The translations under genes and the position numbers were made by a program. The notes under the pieces were generated by a model. The model was given only the letters and a program-made list of their open reading frames with translations, was not told where the DNA came from and searched no databases. From assembly GCF_009362785.1 (NCBI RefSeq), contig NZ_WHNQ01000003.1, positions 124,001-188,000 on the forward strand: 64,000 nucleotides of DNA, given 5' to 3'. This DNA is from Paraburkholderia atlantica. Its GTDB lineage: Bacteria; Pseudomonadota; Gammaproteobacteria; Burkholderiales; Burkholderiaceae. Of this stretch, positions 25,637-33,604 are shown one piece after another (position 1 is the stretch's first letter; each line of letters starts with the position of its first letter).

Positions 25637-26839
25637 ATGTTTGCTAAGACGATTGGCTGGTCCGGTGCAGAGCGGGGCTCGCGGCGAACGACTATCGCGG
25701 GCATGGCGGCCGCCGCGGCCCTGCTTGCCGGCATGGCTCCCGGTTCGGCGCTGAGCCAGGGCGCCACCATCAAGATCGGCGTGCCGGTTCCGCTGTCGGG
25801 TAGCAGTGCCAATGCCGGCACGGATATCGTCAATGGCGCGAAGCTCGCCGCCGCCAGAATCAATGCGGCCGGCGGCGTGCTCGGCAAGCAGATCGAACTG
25901 GTGCCCGAGGACGACGCCTGCGATGCGCAGACCGCGGTGCAGGCGGCGCAGAAACTCGTCGATGCGGGCGTTGTCGCGGTAGCGGGCGGCTATTGCTCCA
26001 GCGCGGCGCTGCCGGAATCGACGACTTTTCATCGCGCCGGGATTCCCTACGTGCTGGATGCGTCCACGAATCCGCAACTGACCGAGATGGGGTACGACAA
26101 CGTGTTCCGCACGATCGGCCGTGACGACCAGCAGGGCCCGTTCGCGGCGAGCTTCATCAAAGACGTGCTGCACGCGAAGCACGTGGCGGTGATCGACGAC
26201 AACACGACCTATTCCAAAGGCCTCGCCCAGAACACCGTGCAAGCCCTGAAGAAGGACGGTGTCGATGTCGTGTACGCCAATTCGATTACGCCCGGGCAAA
26301 TGGACTATTCGCCGACGCTCACGCGGGTCTCTTCACTGAAGCCCGACGTGATCTACTACACAGGCTATTTCTCCGAGGCCGGCCTGCTCGTCAAGGAGGC
26401 GCGGCAACTGGGTCTGAAAATGACCTTCATGGGCGGCGACGCCACCAATGACCCCACGCTGATGAAGACCGCCGGTCCCGCCGCCGACGGCATGATCATC
26501 ACGACCGCCCCGCTCGCGCAGTTCCTGAGCGGCGCGCACGCCTACGTCGATGACTATACGAAGGCTTACGGGCAAGGGCCGGGACCGTACTCGGTCTATG
26601 AATACGATGCGGTCGGGGTCACGGCGAAAGCCATCGCGGACGCCAAATCGACACAGCCTGCCGCGATCACCGCTGCTCTGCACAAGATCCAGAACTACCC
26701 GGGCGCGACCGGAACGATTGCCTTCAATCCGAAGGGAGACCGCAGCAAAGCCGTGTACATCACCATCGTCGTGCACGACGACAAGTTCGAGCCCTACCAG
26801 AGGCAGGATGCGAACGGACATTGGGCGGCGATGAAGTAG
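25637..26839 (+). CDS. Branched-chain amino acid-type ABC transporter substrate-binding protein
   Basis: This 400-residue periplasmic binding protein of the LivJ/LivK class has a signal peptide about 42 residues long, with SRRTTIAGM before the hydrophobic core; a Tat-type signal is possible. The mature N-terminus, IKIGVPVPLSGSSANAG, is the typical family start. DAQTAVQAAQKLVDAGVVAVAGGYCSSA forms the conserved ligand-site strand-turn. AAGGAG lies 8-10 bases before ATG 25637. The ligand is probably an amino acid or related amide, given the DUF1989 and DadA-like genes downstream. Confidence 0.92.
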   Translation: MFAKTIGWSGAERGSRRTTIAGMAAAAALLAGMAPGSALSQGATIKIGVPVPLSGSSANAGTDIVNGAKLAAARINAAGGVLGKQIELVPEDDACDAQTAVQAAQKLVDAGVVAVAGGYCSSAALPESTTFHRAGIPYVLDASTNPQLTEMGYDNVFRTIGRDDQQGPFAASFIKDVLHAKHVAVIDDNTTYSKGLAQNTVQALKKDGVDVVYANSITPGQMDYSPTLTRVSSLKPDVIYYTGYFSEAGLLVKEARQLGLKMTFMGGDATNDPTLMKTAGPAADGMIITTAPLAQFLSGAHAYVDDYTKAYGQGPGPYSVYEYDAVGVTAKAIADAKSTQPAAITAALHKIQNYPGATGTIAFNPKGDRSKAVYITIVVHDDKFEPYQRQDANGHWAAMK

Positions 26840-26863
26840 CGCGATTGCACAGCCCGCGCCGCC

Positions 26864-27763
26864 ATGAGCGACTTCTTCCAGTTCGTCATCGAAGGGCTGA
26901 CGACCGGCTCGTTCTACGCGCTCGTCGCCCTCGGCTACACGATGGTCTACGGAATCATCCGGCTGATCAACTTCGCTCATGGCGACCTGTTCATGGTCGG
27001 CGCGTTCATCGGCTGGACCGGCCTGATGGTGCTGGCGTCCGCGCATCTGCCGCTTGCCCTCGCACTGCTGATCGCCGTGGTGGCCGCCATGACGGTCACA
27101 GGCGCGCTCGGCCTGCTGATCGAGCGGCTCGCGTATCAGCCGTTGCTGCGCGCGCCGCGGCTGTCGATTCTGATCACGGCGCTGGGCGTCTCGCTGGCGC
27201 TGCAAAATGGGGTGCTGCTGATCTACGGCGCGGGCTTTCGCACCTATCCGCATGTGCTCAGCCAGGCGGGCTTCGAACTCCACGGGGTGCAGATCACCTT
27301 CGCGCAAATCGGCATCATCGTCGCAAGCCTGGCCCTGATGCTGGCACTGTACTTCTTCGTTCATCACACGTTCCTTGGAACCGCGATGCGCGCGCTGGCC
27401 ATCGATCAGGACGCCGCGCGTCTGATGGGCATCGACGTCGAACGCCTGATCCAGCTCACCTTTCTGCTCGGCTCGGTGCTGGCCGCCGTGGCTGGCGTGA
27501 TGGAAGGGCTTTACTACACGCAGATCAATTTCTTCATGGGTTTCGTGCTAGGCCTGCGCGCGTTCACCGCCGCCGTGCTCGGCGGCATCGGCAACATCCC
27601 GGGCGCGATGGCGGGCGGCATCCTGATCGGCCTGCTCGAAGCCTTCGGCGCGGGCTATGTCTCTTCGCAATGGACCGACGTGTTCGTGTTCGGCGTGCTG
27701 ATCGCCGTGCTGGTGATCAAGCCGACCGGGCTGTTCGGCGAACGCGTCGTCGAGAGAATGTAG
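26864..27763 (+). CDS. livH: Branched-chain amino acid-type ABC permease LivH
   Basis: This 299-residue inner-membrane permease has about eight helices. Landmarks are the N-terminal GSFYALVALGYTMVYGIIRLINFAHGD and a late GFVLGLRAFTAAVLGGIGN block that contacts the ATPase. It follows the binding protein gene by 24 bases and is separated from the LivM-LivG fusion by 3 bases. It forms a heterodimer with the LivM part of the next protein. Confidence 0.93.
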   Translation: MSDFFQFVIEGLTTGSFYALVALGYTMVYGIIRLINFAHGDLFMVGAFIGWTGLMVLASAHLPLALALLIAVVAAMTVTGALGLLIERLAYQPLLRAPRLSILITALGVSLALQNGVLLIYGAGFRTYPHVLSQAGFELHGVQITFAQIGIIVASLALMLALYFFVHHTFLGTAMRALAIDQDAARLMGIDVERLIQLTFLLGSVLAAVAGVMEGLYYTQINFFMGFVLGLRAFTAAVLGGIGNIPGAMAGGILIGLLEAFGAGYVSSQWTDVFVFGVLIAVLVIKPTGLFGERVVERM

Positions 27764-27766
27764 CCC

Positions 27767-29575
27767 ATGAGCGCCCGTCAGGCTTCCGCGCGTTGGGCCA
27801 GGCCAGTCGGCGCGGCGCTACTGGCCGCCGCCGTGGCGCTGCCCGCCGTCGCCAGCAACTATGTCATCGATGTCGGCCTGACCATCGTCACCTATTCGAT
27901 CCTGGGTCTTGGGCTGAACATCGTGGTCGGTTATGCGGGCCTGCTCGATCTGGGCTACGCGGCCTTCTTCGCGATCGGCGCGTACACGACAGCGTTGCTG
28001 GAAACCCTGCTGCAGTTCTCGTTCTGGGAAACGCTGCCGTTCAGTCTGGCGTTCGCCGCGGTATCGGGCATCGTCATCGGCTATCCCACGCTGCGCCTGC
28101 GCAGCGACTACCTGGCGATCGTCACGCTGGGGTTCGGCGAAATTACGCGTATCGTCGCCACCAATCTCGACATCACGGGCGGCCCGAACGGCATCTTCGG
28201 CATCGCGAGTCCGAGCCTGTTCGGCTTCGAGATCAGTTCGCCGCAAGCGCTCTACGAACTGGGCATGGCGTTCCTCGTGGTGGTGCTGGTGTTCGCGATC
28301 CGGCTCGGGCGGTCACGGCTGGGCCGCGCCTGGACCAGCATCCGCGAGGACGAGGCGGCTGCCGAGGCCGTCGGCGTGCCGACGCTGCGCGTCAAGCTGC
28401 TCGCCTATGTGATGGGCGCGTTGATCGGCGGCCTGGGCGGCAGCCTGTTCGCCGCCCGTTTCGGCACCATCGATCCAACCGGCTTCACGTATCTGCAGTC
28501 CGTCACGATTTTGATCGTCGTCGTGCTCGGCGGCCGCGGCAGCATTCCCGGCGTGATCCTCGGCGCCATCATCGTCGCCGGCCTGCCGGAGATACTGCGT
28601 TTTCTAAACCTGTGGCGCATCTTCGCTTTCGCGATCGGGCTCGTGATCCTGATGCTGCTAAGGCCGCAGGGCTTGTGGCCAGCGCCGTTGCGCCGCGTCG
28701 CGCCGGCGCGCAAGGGCGCTGACGCCGATCGGGCTCCTGTGCCCAGCCACGCCGTCACCGATGAGACCCTGCTGGAGGTGCGCGACATGCAGCGCCGCTT
28801 CGGCGGCGTGCTGGCGGTCGGCGGTGTCAGCTTCACGGTGCGCAGCGGCGAGATCGTCAGCCTGATCGGTCCGAACGGCGCCGGCAAGACGACCGTGTTC
28901 AACTGCCTGACCGGCGTGATCCGCCCGACTGGCGGCCAGATCGTCTGGTGCGGGGAACGGCTTGCCGGCGGCGCGCCTCATCGCATCGTCCATCAAGGCA
29001 TGGCGCGCACCTTCCAGGGCATCCGCCTGTTCGGCCATATGACTGCCTTCGAAAACGTGCTGACCGGCATGGATCATCGGCTTCGGACACCGCTCGCAGC
29101 CGAGCTTCTGGCGTTGCCGTCCGCGCGTGCCGAGGCGGCCGACCATTCCACCGAGGGCCTGCGCTGGCTCGCCTTCGTCGGTCTTGCCGGCAGGTCCGGC
29201 GAGCGCGCCGCCGACCTGCCCTACGGCGACCAACGCAGACTGGAGATCGCCCGGGCGCTCGCCAGCAGCCCTCGCCTGCTGCTGCTCGACGAGCCGGCGG
29301 CGGGCATGAACCCGACAGAGAAACGCGCGCTGATGGAACTGATCCGGCGAATCCGGGATCACGGCGTGACGGTGCTGTTGATCGAGCACGACATGATGCT
29401 GGTAATGGGCGTGTCGAACCGGATCATCGTGATGGATCACGGCGTCATCATCGCCGAGGGCCCGCCCGCCGCGATCCAGGCGGACCCGCGTGTGATCGAT
29501 GCCTATCTCGGCACAGCCGAAAAGGACGAGGCGAGCGACGATACCGCCGGGGAGAAATCGCTGTGGGACTCCTAG
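27767..29575 (+). CDS. Fused LivM permease and LivG ATPase
   Basis: This 602-residue protein joins two normally separate subunits. Residues 1 to about 310 are a LivM permease (GLGLNIVVGYAGLLDLGYAAFF; late VVVLGGRGSIPGVILGA). A hydrophilic linker, about 310-335, is rich in Ala, Asp and Pro. Residues about 335-590 are a LivG ATPase with Walker A GPNGAGKTT, signature LPYGDQRRLEIARAL, Walker B LLLLDEPAAGMNP and switch His in LIEHDM. The frame is continuous, so the fusion is real rather than an annotation artefact. LivM-LivG fusions are known in some Proteobacteria; here they fix one ATPase per LivM. Confidence 0.92.
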   Translation: MSARQASARWARPVGAALLAAAVALPAVASNYVIDVGLTIVTYSILGLGLNIVVGYAGLLDLGYAAFFAIGAYTTALLETLLQFSFWETLPFSLAFAAVSGIVIGYPTLRLRSDYLAIVTLGFGEITRIVATNLDITGGPNGIFGIASPSLFGFEISSPQALYELGMAFLVVVLVFAIRLGRSRLGRAWTSIREDEAAAEAVGVPTLRVKLLAYVMGALIGGLGGSLFAARFGTIDPTGFTYLQSVTILIVVVLGGRGSIPGVILGAIIVAGLPEILRFLNLWRIFAFAIGLVILMLLRPQGLWPAPLRRVAPARKGADADRAPVPSHAVTDETLLEVRDMQRRFGGVLAVGGVSFTVRSGEIVSLIGPNGAGKTTVFNCLTGVIRPTGGQIVWCGERLAGGAPHRIVHQGMARTFQGIRLFGHMTAFENVLTGMDHRLRTPLAAELLALPSARAEAADHSTEGLRWLAFVGLAGRSGERAADLPYGDQRRLEIARALASSPRLLLLDEPAAGMNPTEKRALMELIRRIRDHGVTVLLIEHDMMLVMGVSNRIIVMDHGVIIAEGPPAAIQADPRVIDAYLGTAEKDEASDDTAGEKSLWDS

Positions 29576-30294
29576 AAATCCGCGATCTACGTGTCAGCTA
29601 TGGGACTGTCGAAGTGCTGCACGGCATCTCGCTGGACGTCGCACAGGGCGAGGTCGTCGCGCTGCTCGGCAGCAACGGCGCGGGAAAAACCACCACCCTG
29701 CGGGCGATTTCCGGATTGATCCGTCCGCGCGCGGGCGACATCACGATGGATGGCCAGCGCCTGACGGGATTGCGCGCACACCAGATCGTGGCGCTGGGCC
29801 TCGGTCATGTGCCGGAGGGGCGGCGCATTTTCGGGGCGCTGACGGTGGAGGAAAACCTGCATCTCGGCGGCTATCTGATCCGAAGCGACAGTGCGGCATT
29901 GCAACAGCGAAGGGATCAGCTCTATGCGACTTTTCCGCGGCTCGGCGAGCGACGCAGCCAGCTCGCAGGCACGCTCAGCGGCGGCGAACAGCAGATGCTG
30001 GCGATTGCCCGAGCCCTGATGCTGCGCCCCCGTATCGTCGTACTGGACGAACCGTCGATGGGACTCGCGCCGAAGCTGGTCCGCGCGATCTTCGGCATGG
30101 TCGCCGACATCTGCCGGGAAGGCACTTCGATACTTCTGGTCGAGCAGAACGCCCGCCAGGCGCTGCGAATCGCGCATCGGGCTTACGTGCTGGAAAGTGG
30201 GCGCATTGCGCTCGCGGGGTCCGCCCGCGAGCTGGCTCAGGATAGCCGGGTCCGCGCTGCCTATCTGGGAGGCAGTGCTATCGCGGCAGAGTAA
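29563..30294 (+). CDS. livF: Branched-chain amino acid-type ABC ATPase LivF
   Basis: This 243-residue second ATPase has Walker A GSNGAGKTTT (about residue 38), a long LSGGEQQMLAIARALM signature (about 134), Walker B IVVLDEPSMGLAP and switch His absent as usual in LivF (LLVEQNARQAL). The start is a GTG at 29563 within the last codons of the fusion gene (13-base overlap), preceded by GGGGAGAAA. It completes the importer. Confidence 0.92.
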   Translation: MGLLEIRDLRVSYGTVEVLHGISLDVAQGEVVALLGSNGAGKTTTLRAISGLIRPRAGDITMDGQRLTGLRAHQIVALGLGHVPEGRRIFGALTVEENLHLGGYLIRSDSAALQQRRDQLYATFPRLGERRSQLAGTLSGGEQQMLAIARALMLRPRIVVLDEPSMGLAPKLVRAIFGMVADICREGTSILLVEQNARQALRIAHRAYVLESGRIALAGSARELAQDSRVRAAYLGGSAIAAE

Positions 30295-30359
30295 CCCGCC
30301 AACCGGGCAGCGCGAGGAGGTCTTAATACAGGCTCAGGCCTGAATTCGAGGGAGAATGC

Positions 30360-31208
30360 ATGATGCTGAATTACCCTGCTGCCTATCAGTCCACCAAAGG
30401 CTCGGCGCTCGACGTCGACAAGACGTTCTATCAGCGCATCGCCTCACAGCACGACACCCGCACGCTGGTCGAATCGATCGTCGTGCCGATCCGCTCGGGG
30501 CGAGCGTGGACCGTGCCAGCCGGCCACGTGTTTCGCATTGTCACGCTCGAAGGCCCGCAGGTTGCCGACCTGAACATGTGGAACCGGCACAATCCACGCG
30601 AGCGCATGTGGGCATCGCGCACGCGCCAGTTGCAGCAGGCGCACGTGAGCACGTTCGACCGTCTGTGGTCGACGCTGCCATTCCTGCGTCCGATGGTGAC
30701 CATCACCGATGACAGTCTCGCCGGCTACGGCGTCGACGAGCACGGCGGCCGTGTCCACGATCTGCTCGGCACGCGCTGCGACCCCTACGTGAACCGCATG
30801 CTGACCGGCGAGGATTTTCATTTTCACTGCCACTCCAACCTGACGCGCGCCATCGCCCCGTATGGCTTGACCGAGTACGACGTTCACGACGTGCTCAACG
30901 TGTTCCAGTGCACCGGCCTGAATCTCGACGACAAATACTTCATGAAGGCGTGTCCGGCAAAGAAAGGCGATTACCTCGAATTCTTCGCGGAGATCGACTT
31001 GCTGTGCGCACTGTCGACCTGTCCGGGCGGCGATCTGTCGGTGCCGATGTGGGGACCGGACGCCCGCGATCCGCTGGATGTGTGCCGGCCGCTCGGCATC
31101 GAGGTCTGGCAACTCGCGCCACAGATGCTGGACGGATGGACGCCGCCGGCCGTGGCTGCCTACAAGGGGCAGCACGGCATGGTGCTGAATCAGCCGCAAT
31201 GGAAGTGA
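30360..31208 (+). CDS. DUF1989 / urea carboxylase-associated family protein
   Basis: This 282-residue soluble protein has the family landmarks GRAWTVPAGHVFRIVTLEGPQVADLN and the metal-binding-like GEDFHFHCHSNL, NVFQCTGLN and KGDYLEFFAEIDLLCALSTCPGG regions. DUF1989 proteins accompany urea carboxylase, guanidine and amide degradation genes; their chemistry is not settled. The gene lies 65 bases after livF and before a DadA-like gene. A role in processing a nitrogen compound brought in by the Liv system is a reasonable inference. GGGAG precedes ATG 30360; ATG 30363 is equally possible. Confidence 0.87.
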   Translation: MMLNYPAAYQSTKGSALDVDKTFYQRIASQHDTRTLVESIVVPIRSGRAWTVPAGHVFRIVTLEGPQVADLNMWNRHNPRERMWASRTRQLQQAHVSTFDRLWSTLPFLRPMVTITDDSLAGYGVDEHGGRVHDLLGTRCDPYVNRMLTGEDFHFHCHSNLTRAIAPYGLTEYDVHDVLNVFQCTGLNLDDKYFMKACPAKKGDYLEFFAEIDLLCALSTCPGGDLSVPMWGPDARDPLDVCRPLGIEVWQLAPQMLDGWTPPAVAAYKGQHGMVLNQPQWK

Positions 31209-31241
31209 CAGCGCCGCAGCGCCCTTGTATCTCAGGACATT

Positions 31242-32486
31242 ATGAAAATCATCGTGCTCGGTGGCGGGGTCGTCGGTGTGACGACCGCGTACCAGTTGCA
31301 GAAAGATGGCCATGAGGTCGTCATCGTCGAGCGACAGCCCTTGGTCGCGGCGGAAACCAGCTGGGGTAACGCGGGCATGATCGCGCCCGGGCATTCCTTT
31401 GTCTGGTCCTCGCCGAAAGCGCCAATGATTCTGCTCAAATCGCTGGTGCTGAAAGATCAGGCGTTGCGCTTCAAGTTCTCGGCGGACCCGAGGCTTTACA
31501 GCTGGTCGTGGCGATTCCTGATGGAATGCACATCGGAGAAGGCACGCCGCAATACCCTGCTCAAGCATCGGCTTGCCGCGTACTCGCAACGGGTCCTACA
31601 GGGTGTGATCGCCGACGAGGCCATCGAATACGATCGAAACGACCGCGGAATTCTGTATCTCCATCGGACCCGGGAATCGCAGGACCGCGGCGTCGAGCAC
31701 ATGAAGCTGCTGGAATCGGATGGGCAAGTCATCAGGGTCCTCAGCCCCGATGAGGTCGTCGCACTCGACCCGTCGCTAGCTTCGGCAAAAGACCGGATAG
31801 CGGGCGCCATTTACTGCCCGACCGATGAGACCGGAGACCCTGCGAAGTTCACCCGCGCCCTTGCGAAAAAGATCGTCGCGCGCGGCGGTACGCTTCTGAC
31901 GGACACCACGATCGCCGGTTTCGAAACCGCCGGGCAGGACATAGTGGCCACCAGAACGAGTCGAGGCCTTATAAAAGGCGACGCGTATGTGCTCGCCCTC
32001 GGCCCCTATAGTCCTGTTCTCGCCCGACAGATCGGCATCGATCTTCCGATCTATCCGATCAAGGGGTACTCGCTGACGATTCCCATCGAGGGCCGGCCCT
32101 TGCCACCCGCCATTGCAGCGGTCGACGAGCACAACCTGGTCGCAATCTCGCGCTTCGGCGACCGTATCCGGGTCACCGCAACGGCGGAGTTTGCTGGCTA
32201 CGACACGAGCCACAAGCCCTCTGATTTTGCGTTTATGAAGAGCGTGACACAGGAACTCTACCCGGCCGGCGCCAACTACGATCGCGCCGAAATGTGGGCC
32301 GGGCTCAGGCCGATGACGCCGACGAACTTGCCGTTCTTTGGGCGCAAGAAGTACCGCAATCTTTATCTAAATACCGGTCACGGTCATATCGGCTGGACGA
32401 TGTCACACGGGTCGGCTCGAATCACGGCCGACCTGATCGCGGGACGAACTCCGGCGATTCCGATGGTAGGGCTGCTTTGCGACTGA
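31242..32486 (+). CDS. DadA-like D-amino acid dehydrogenase (FAD-dependent)
   Basis: This 414-residue DAO-family flavoenzyme has an N-terminal dinucleotide-binding VLGGGVVGVTTAYQL, the ETSWGNAGMIAPGHS segment typical of DadA, and a C-terminal NTGHGHIGWTMSHGSAR region. It oxidatively deaminates D-amino acids at the inner membrane and passes electrons to quinone. It ends the liv-DUF1989 operon. Together with the divergent racemase-family gene it suggests handling of D- or racemic amino acids or cyclic amides. The protein is close to the usual DadA length of about 430. Confidence 0.9.
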   Translation: MKIIVLGGGVVGVTTAYQLQKDGHEVVIVERQPLVAAETSWGNAGMIAPGHSFVWSSPKAPMILLKSLVLKDQALRFKFSADPRLYSWSWRFLMECTSEKARRNTLLKHRLAAYSQRVLQGVIADEAIEYDRNDRGILYLHRTRESQDRGVEHMKLLESDGQVIRVLSPDEVVALDPSLASAKDRIAGAIYCPTDETGDPAKFTRALAKKIVARGGTLLTDTTIAGFETAGQDIVATRTSRGLIKGDAYVLALGPYSPVLARQIGIDLPIYPIKGYSLTIPIEGRPLPPAIAAVDEHNLVAISRFGDRIRVTATAEFAGYDTSHKPSDFAFMKSVTQELYPAGANYDRAEMWAGLRPMTPTNLPFFGRKKYRNLYLNTGHGHIGWTMSHGSARITADLIAGRTPAIPMVGLLCD

Positions 32487-32510
32487 TGGCGACGCCCCCC
32501 GGGCCCCGCC

Positions 32511-33005
32511 TCAGGCCCGGCCGCTGCCCAACCCTCGCATCCGCCGTGCGAAATGCGCGCGCTCCGCATCGCCCATCAGCGCGAGAAACTGATCGGCTTC
32601 CATATGAATCAGTTCTTCGTGATCGCCCGCCTCGAAGTAGACGTCGGGCTGGCCTGCCAGGCTCGATTCCAGGTAAGTTTTCATGCCATACGCCATACAA
32701 ATCGGCGGCACCGCTCCCGCATCGCAGTCCTTGAACAATTCGCGCAGTTCGACTTCCGTGGCGAGAGCAAGCCGGCGCCCGGTCTTGCTCCAGAACTCGG
32801 AAAGCTGCACGGCGTAAGTCGATGGCAGCACGGCGGCCACATAGCCGTGTTCGTCTTCGAGGAGCACGGTCTTGGCAAGGCGGTCACCCGGAATGTGCGC
32901 CGCGGCAGCCGTTTCGATACTCGAGTGGCTGTATGGATGACGCACGACTTCGTAGCGGGAACCCTTGCTGCGCAGGCACTCCTGCAAGGTTGGCGACATC
33001 GCCAT
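32511..33005 (-). CDS. YbaK/EbsC-family aminoacyl-tRNA deacylase-like protein
   Basis: This 164-residue protein is a freestanding editing domain related to ProXp-ala/YbaK. It begins with a short helix (SPTLQECLRSKG), then YEVVRHPYSHSSIETAAAAHIPGDRLAKTVLLED, which includes the conserved lysine at the deacylation site. PPICMAYGMKTYLESSLAG follows near the end. Such enzymes hydrolyse mischarged tRNA-Pro; some members have other or unknown roles. AGGAGGTGTGCC precedes ATG 33005, so the longer frame to 33044 is rejected. It is convergent with the DadA-like gene. Confidence 0.85.
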   Translation of the reverse strand: MAMSPTLQECLRSKGSRYEVVRHPYSHSSIETAAAAHIPGDRLAKTVLLEDEHGYVAAVLPSTYAVQLSEFWSKTGRRLALATEVELRELFKDCDAGAVPPICMAYGMKTYLESSLAGQPDVYFEAGDHEELIHMEADQFLALMGDAERAHFARRMRGLGSGRA

Positions 33006-33173
33006 GGCACACCTCCTGTCGAATATCTGAAAACGAATGAACACTTGCGATCTATTCAGAATAGTTCACGCACTGGCAAACCGCACGCCAGCCGAGCGCG
33101 CGGAAATGAGCGGCGGATCAGTCCGACGCAAGCGGAGTGCAGCCGGCATCGGTGAGCGGCGCCGCAACTTCGG

Positions 33174-33200
33174 GTGACAAGTGGCGCAAAGGCCTAGAAT
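33174..33200 (+). promoter_or_regulatory. Candidate promoter for small gene at 33290
   Basis: GTGACA (33174-33179) and TAGAAT (33195-33200) are spaced 15 bases apart, a slightly short sigma-70-like pair. They lie 90 bases before the next start on the plus strand. Support is positional only. Confidence 0.3.
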
Positions 33201-33289
33201 GAAAGCACGGTTTGTACCTTATAAGGGGCCGGCTATGTCTCGATCGATCACGGGTTTTTCGGCGAGACTGAGCCCAAAGGAGGCGCCCA

Positions 33290-33538
33290 ATGTCAGTGAT
33301 CGCACCCGACGAAAGGGCTGATTTTCTCGCCGTCCTGCGTCGGCACCACCTCGCCGAGTCCGACTTCGTCCTTCAGGAGACCGGGGCGACCGATATCGTG
33401 GACGAGGTCTACCCGCTTAGGGGGAGTGTCACCGTCGTTCGCACGTCGTCACTGCGGGAACGGGAGTACCAGACCGGACACGGCACCGCGTGGACAGTCG
33501 AATTCGAGAAAGACGTGATCCGGGGCGTATTCGGATAA
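33290..33538 (+). CDS. Hypothetical protein, 82 residues
   Basis: This small soluble protein contains ADFLAVLRRHHLAESDFVLQE and a later VTVVRTSSLREREYQTGHG strand-turn region. It ends with a short beta segment and glycine. I do not recognise the family. AAAGGAGGCGCCC before the ATG is an excellent ribosome binding site, which supports expression. It stands alone between two minus-strand genes. Confidence 0.68.
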   Translation: MSVIAPDERADFLAVLRRHHLAESDFVLQETGATDIVDEVYPLRGSVTVVRTSSLREREYQTGHGTAWTVEFEKDVIRGVFG

Positions 33539-33604
33539 GCGCCGACAGGCGACGGTTTCCCCACTGCTGCGTCTCGTTCGCGGTCCGGCCGCGAGCCTCG
33601 GGAC

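Noticed and set aside
26821..28722. Plus-strand frame of 633 codons across livH and livM
   Set aside because: Translation is Arg-rich and lacks any motif; livH and the LivM-LivG fusion in other frames explain the same DNA.
32486..32525. GC-rich run after the DadA-like gene as a terminator
   Set aside because: The C/G runs do not form a stable stem with a sensible loop and no T-run follows.
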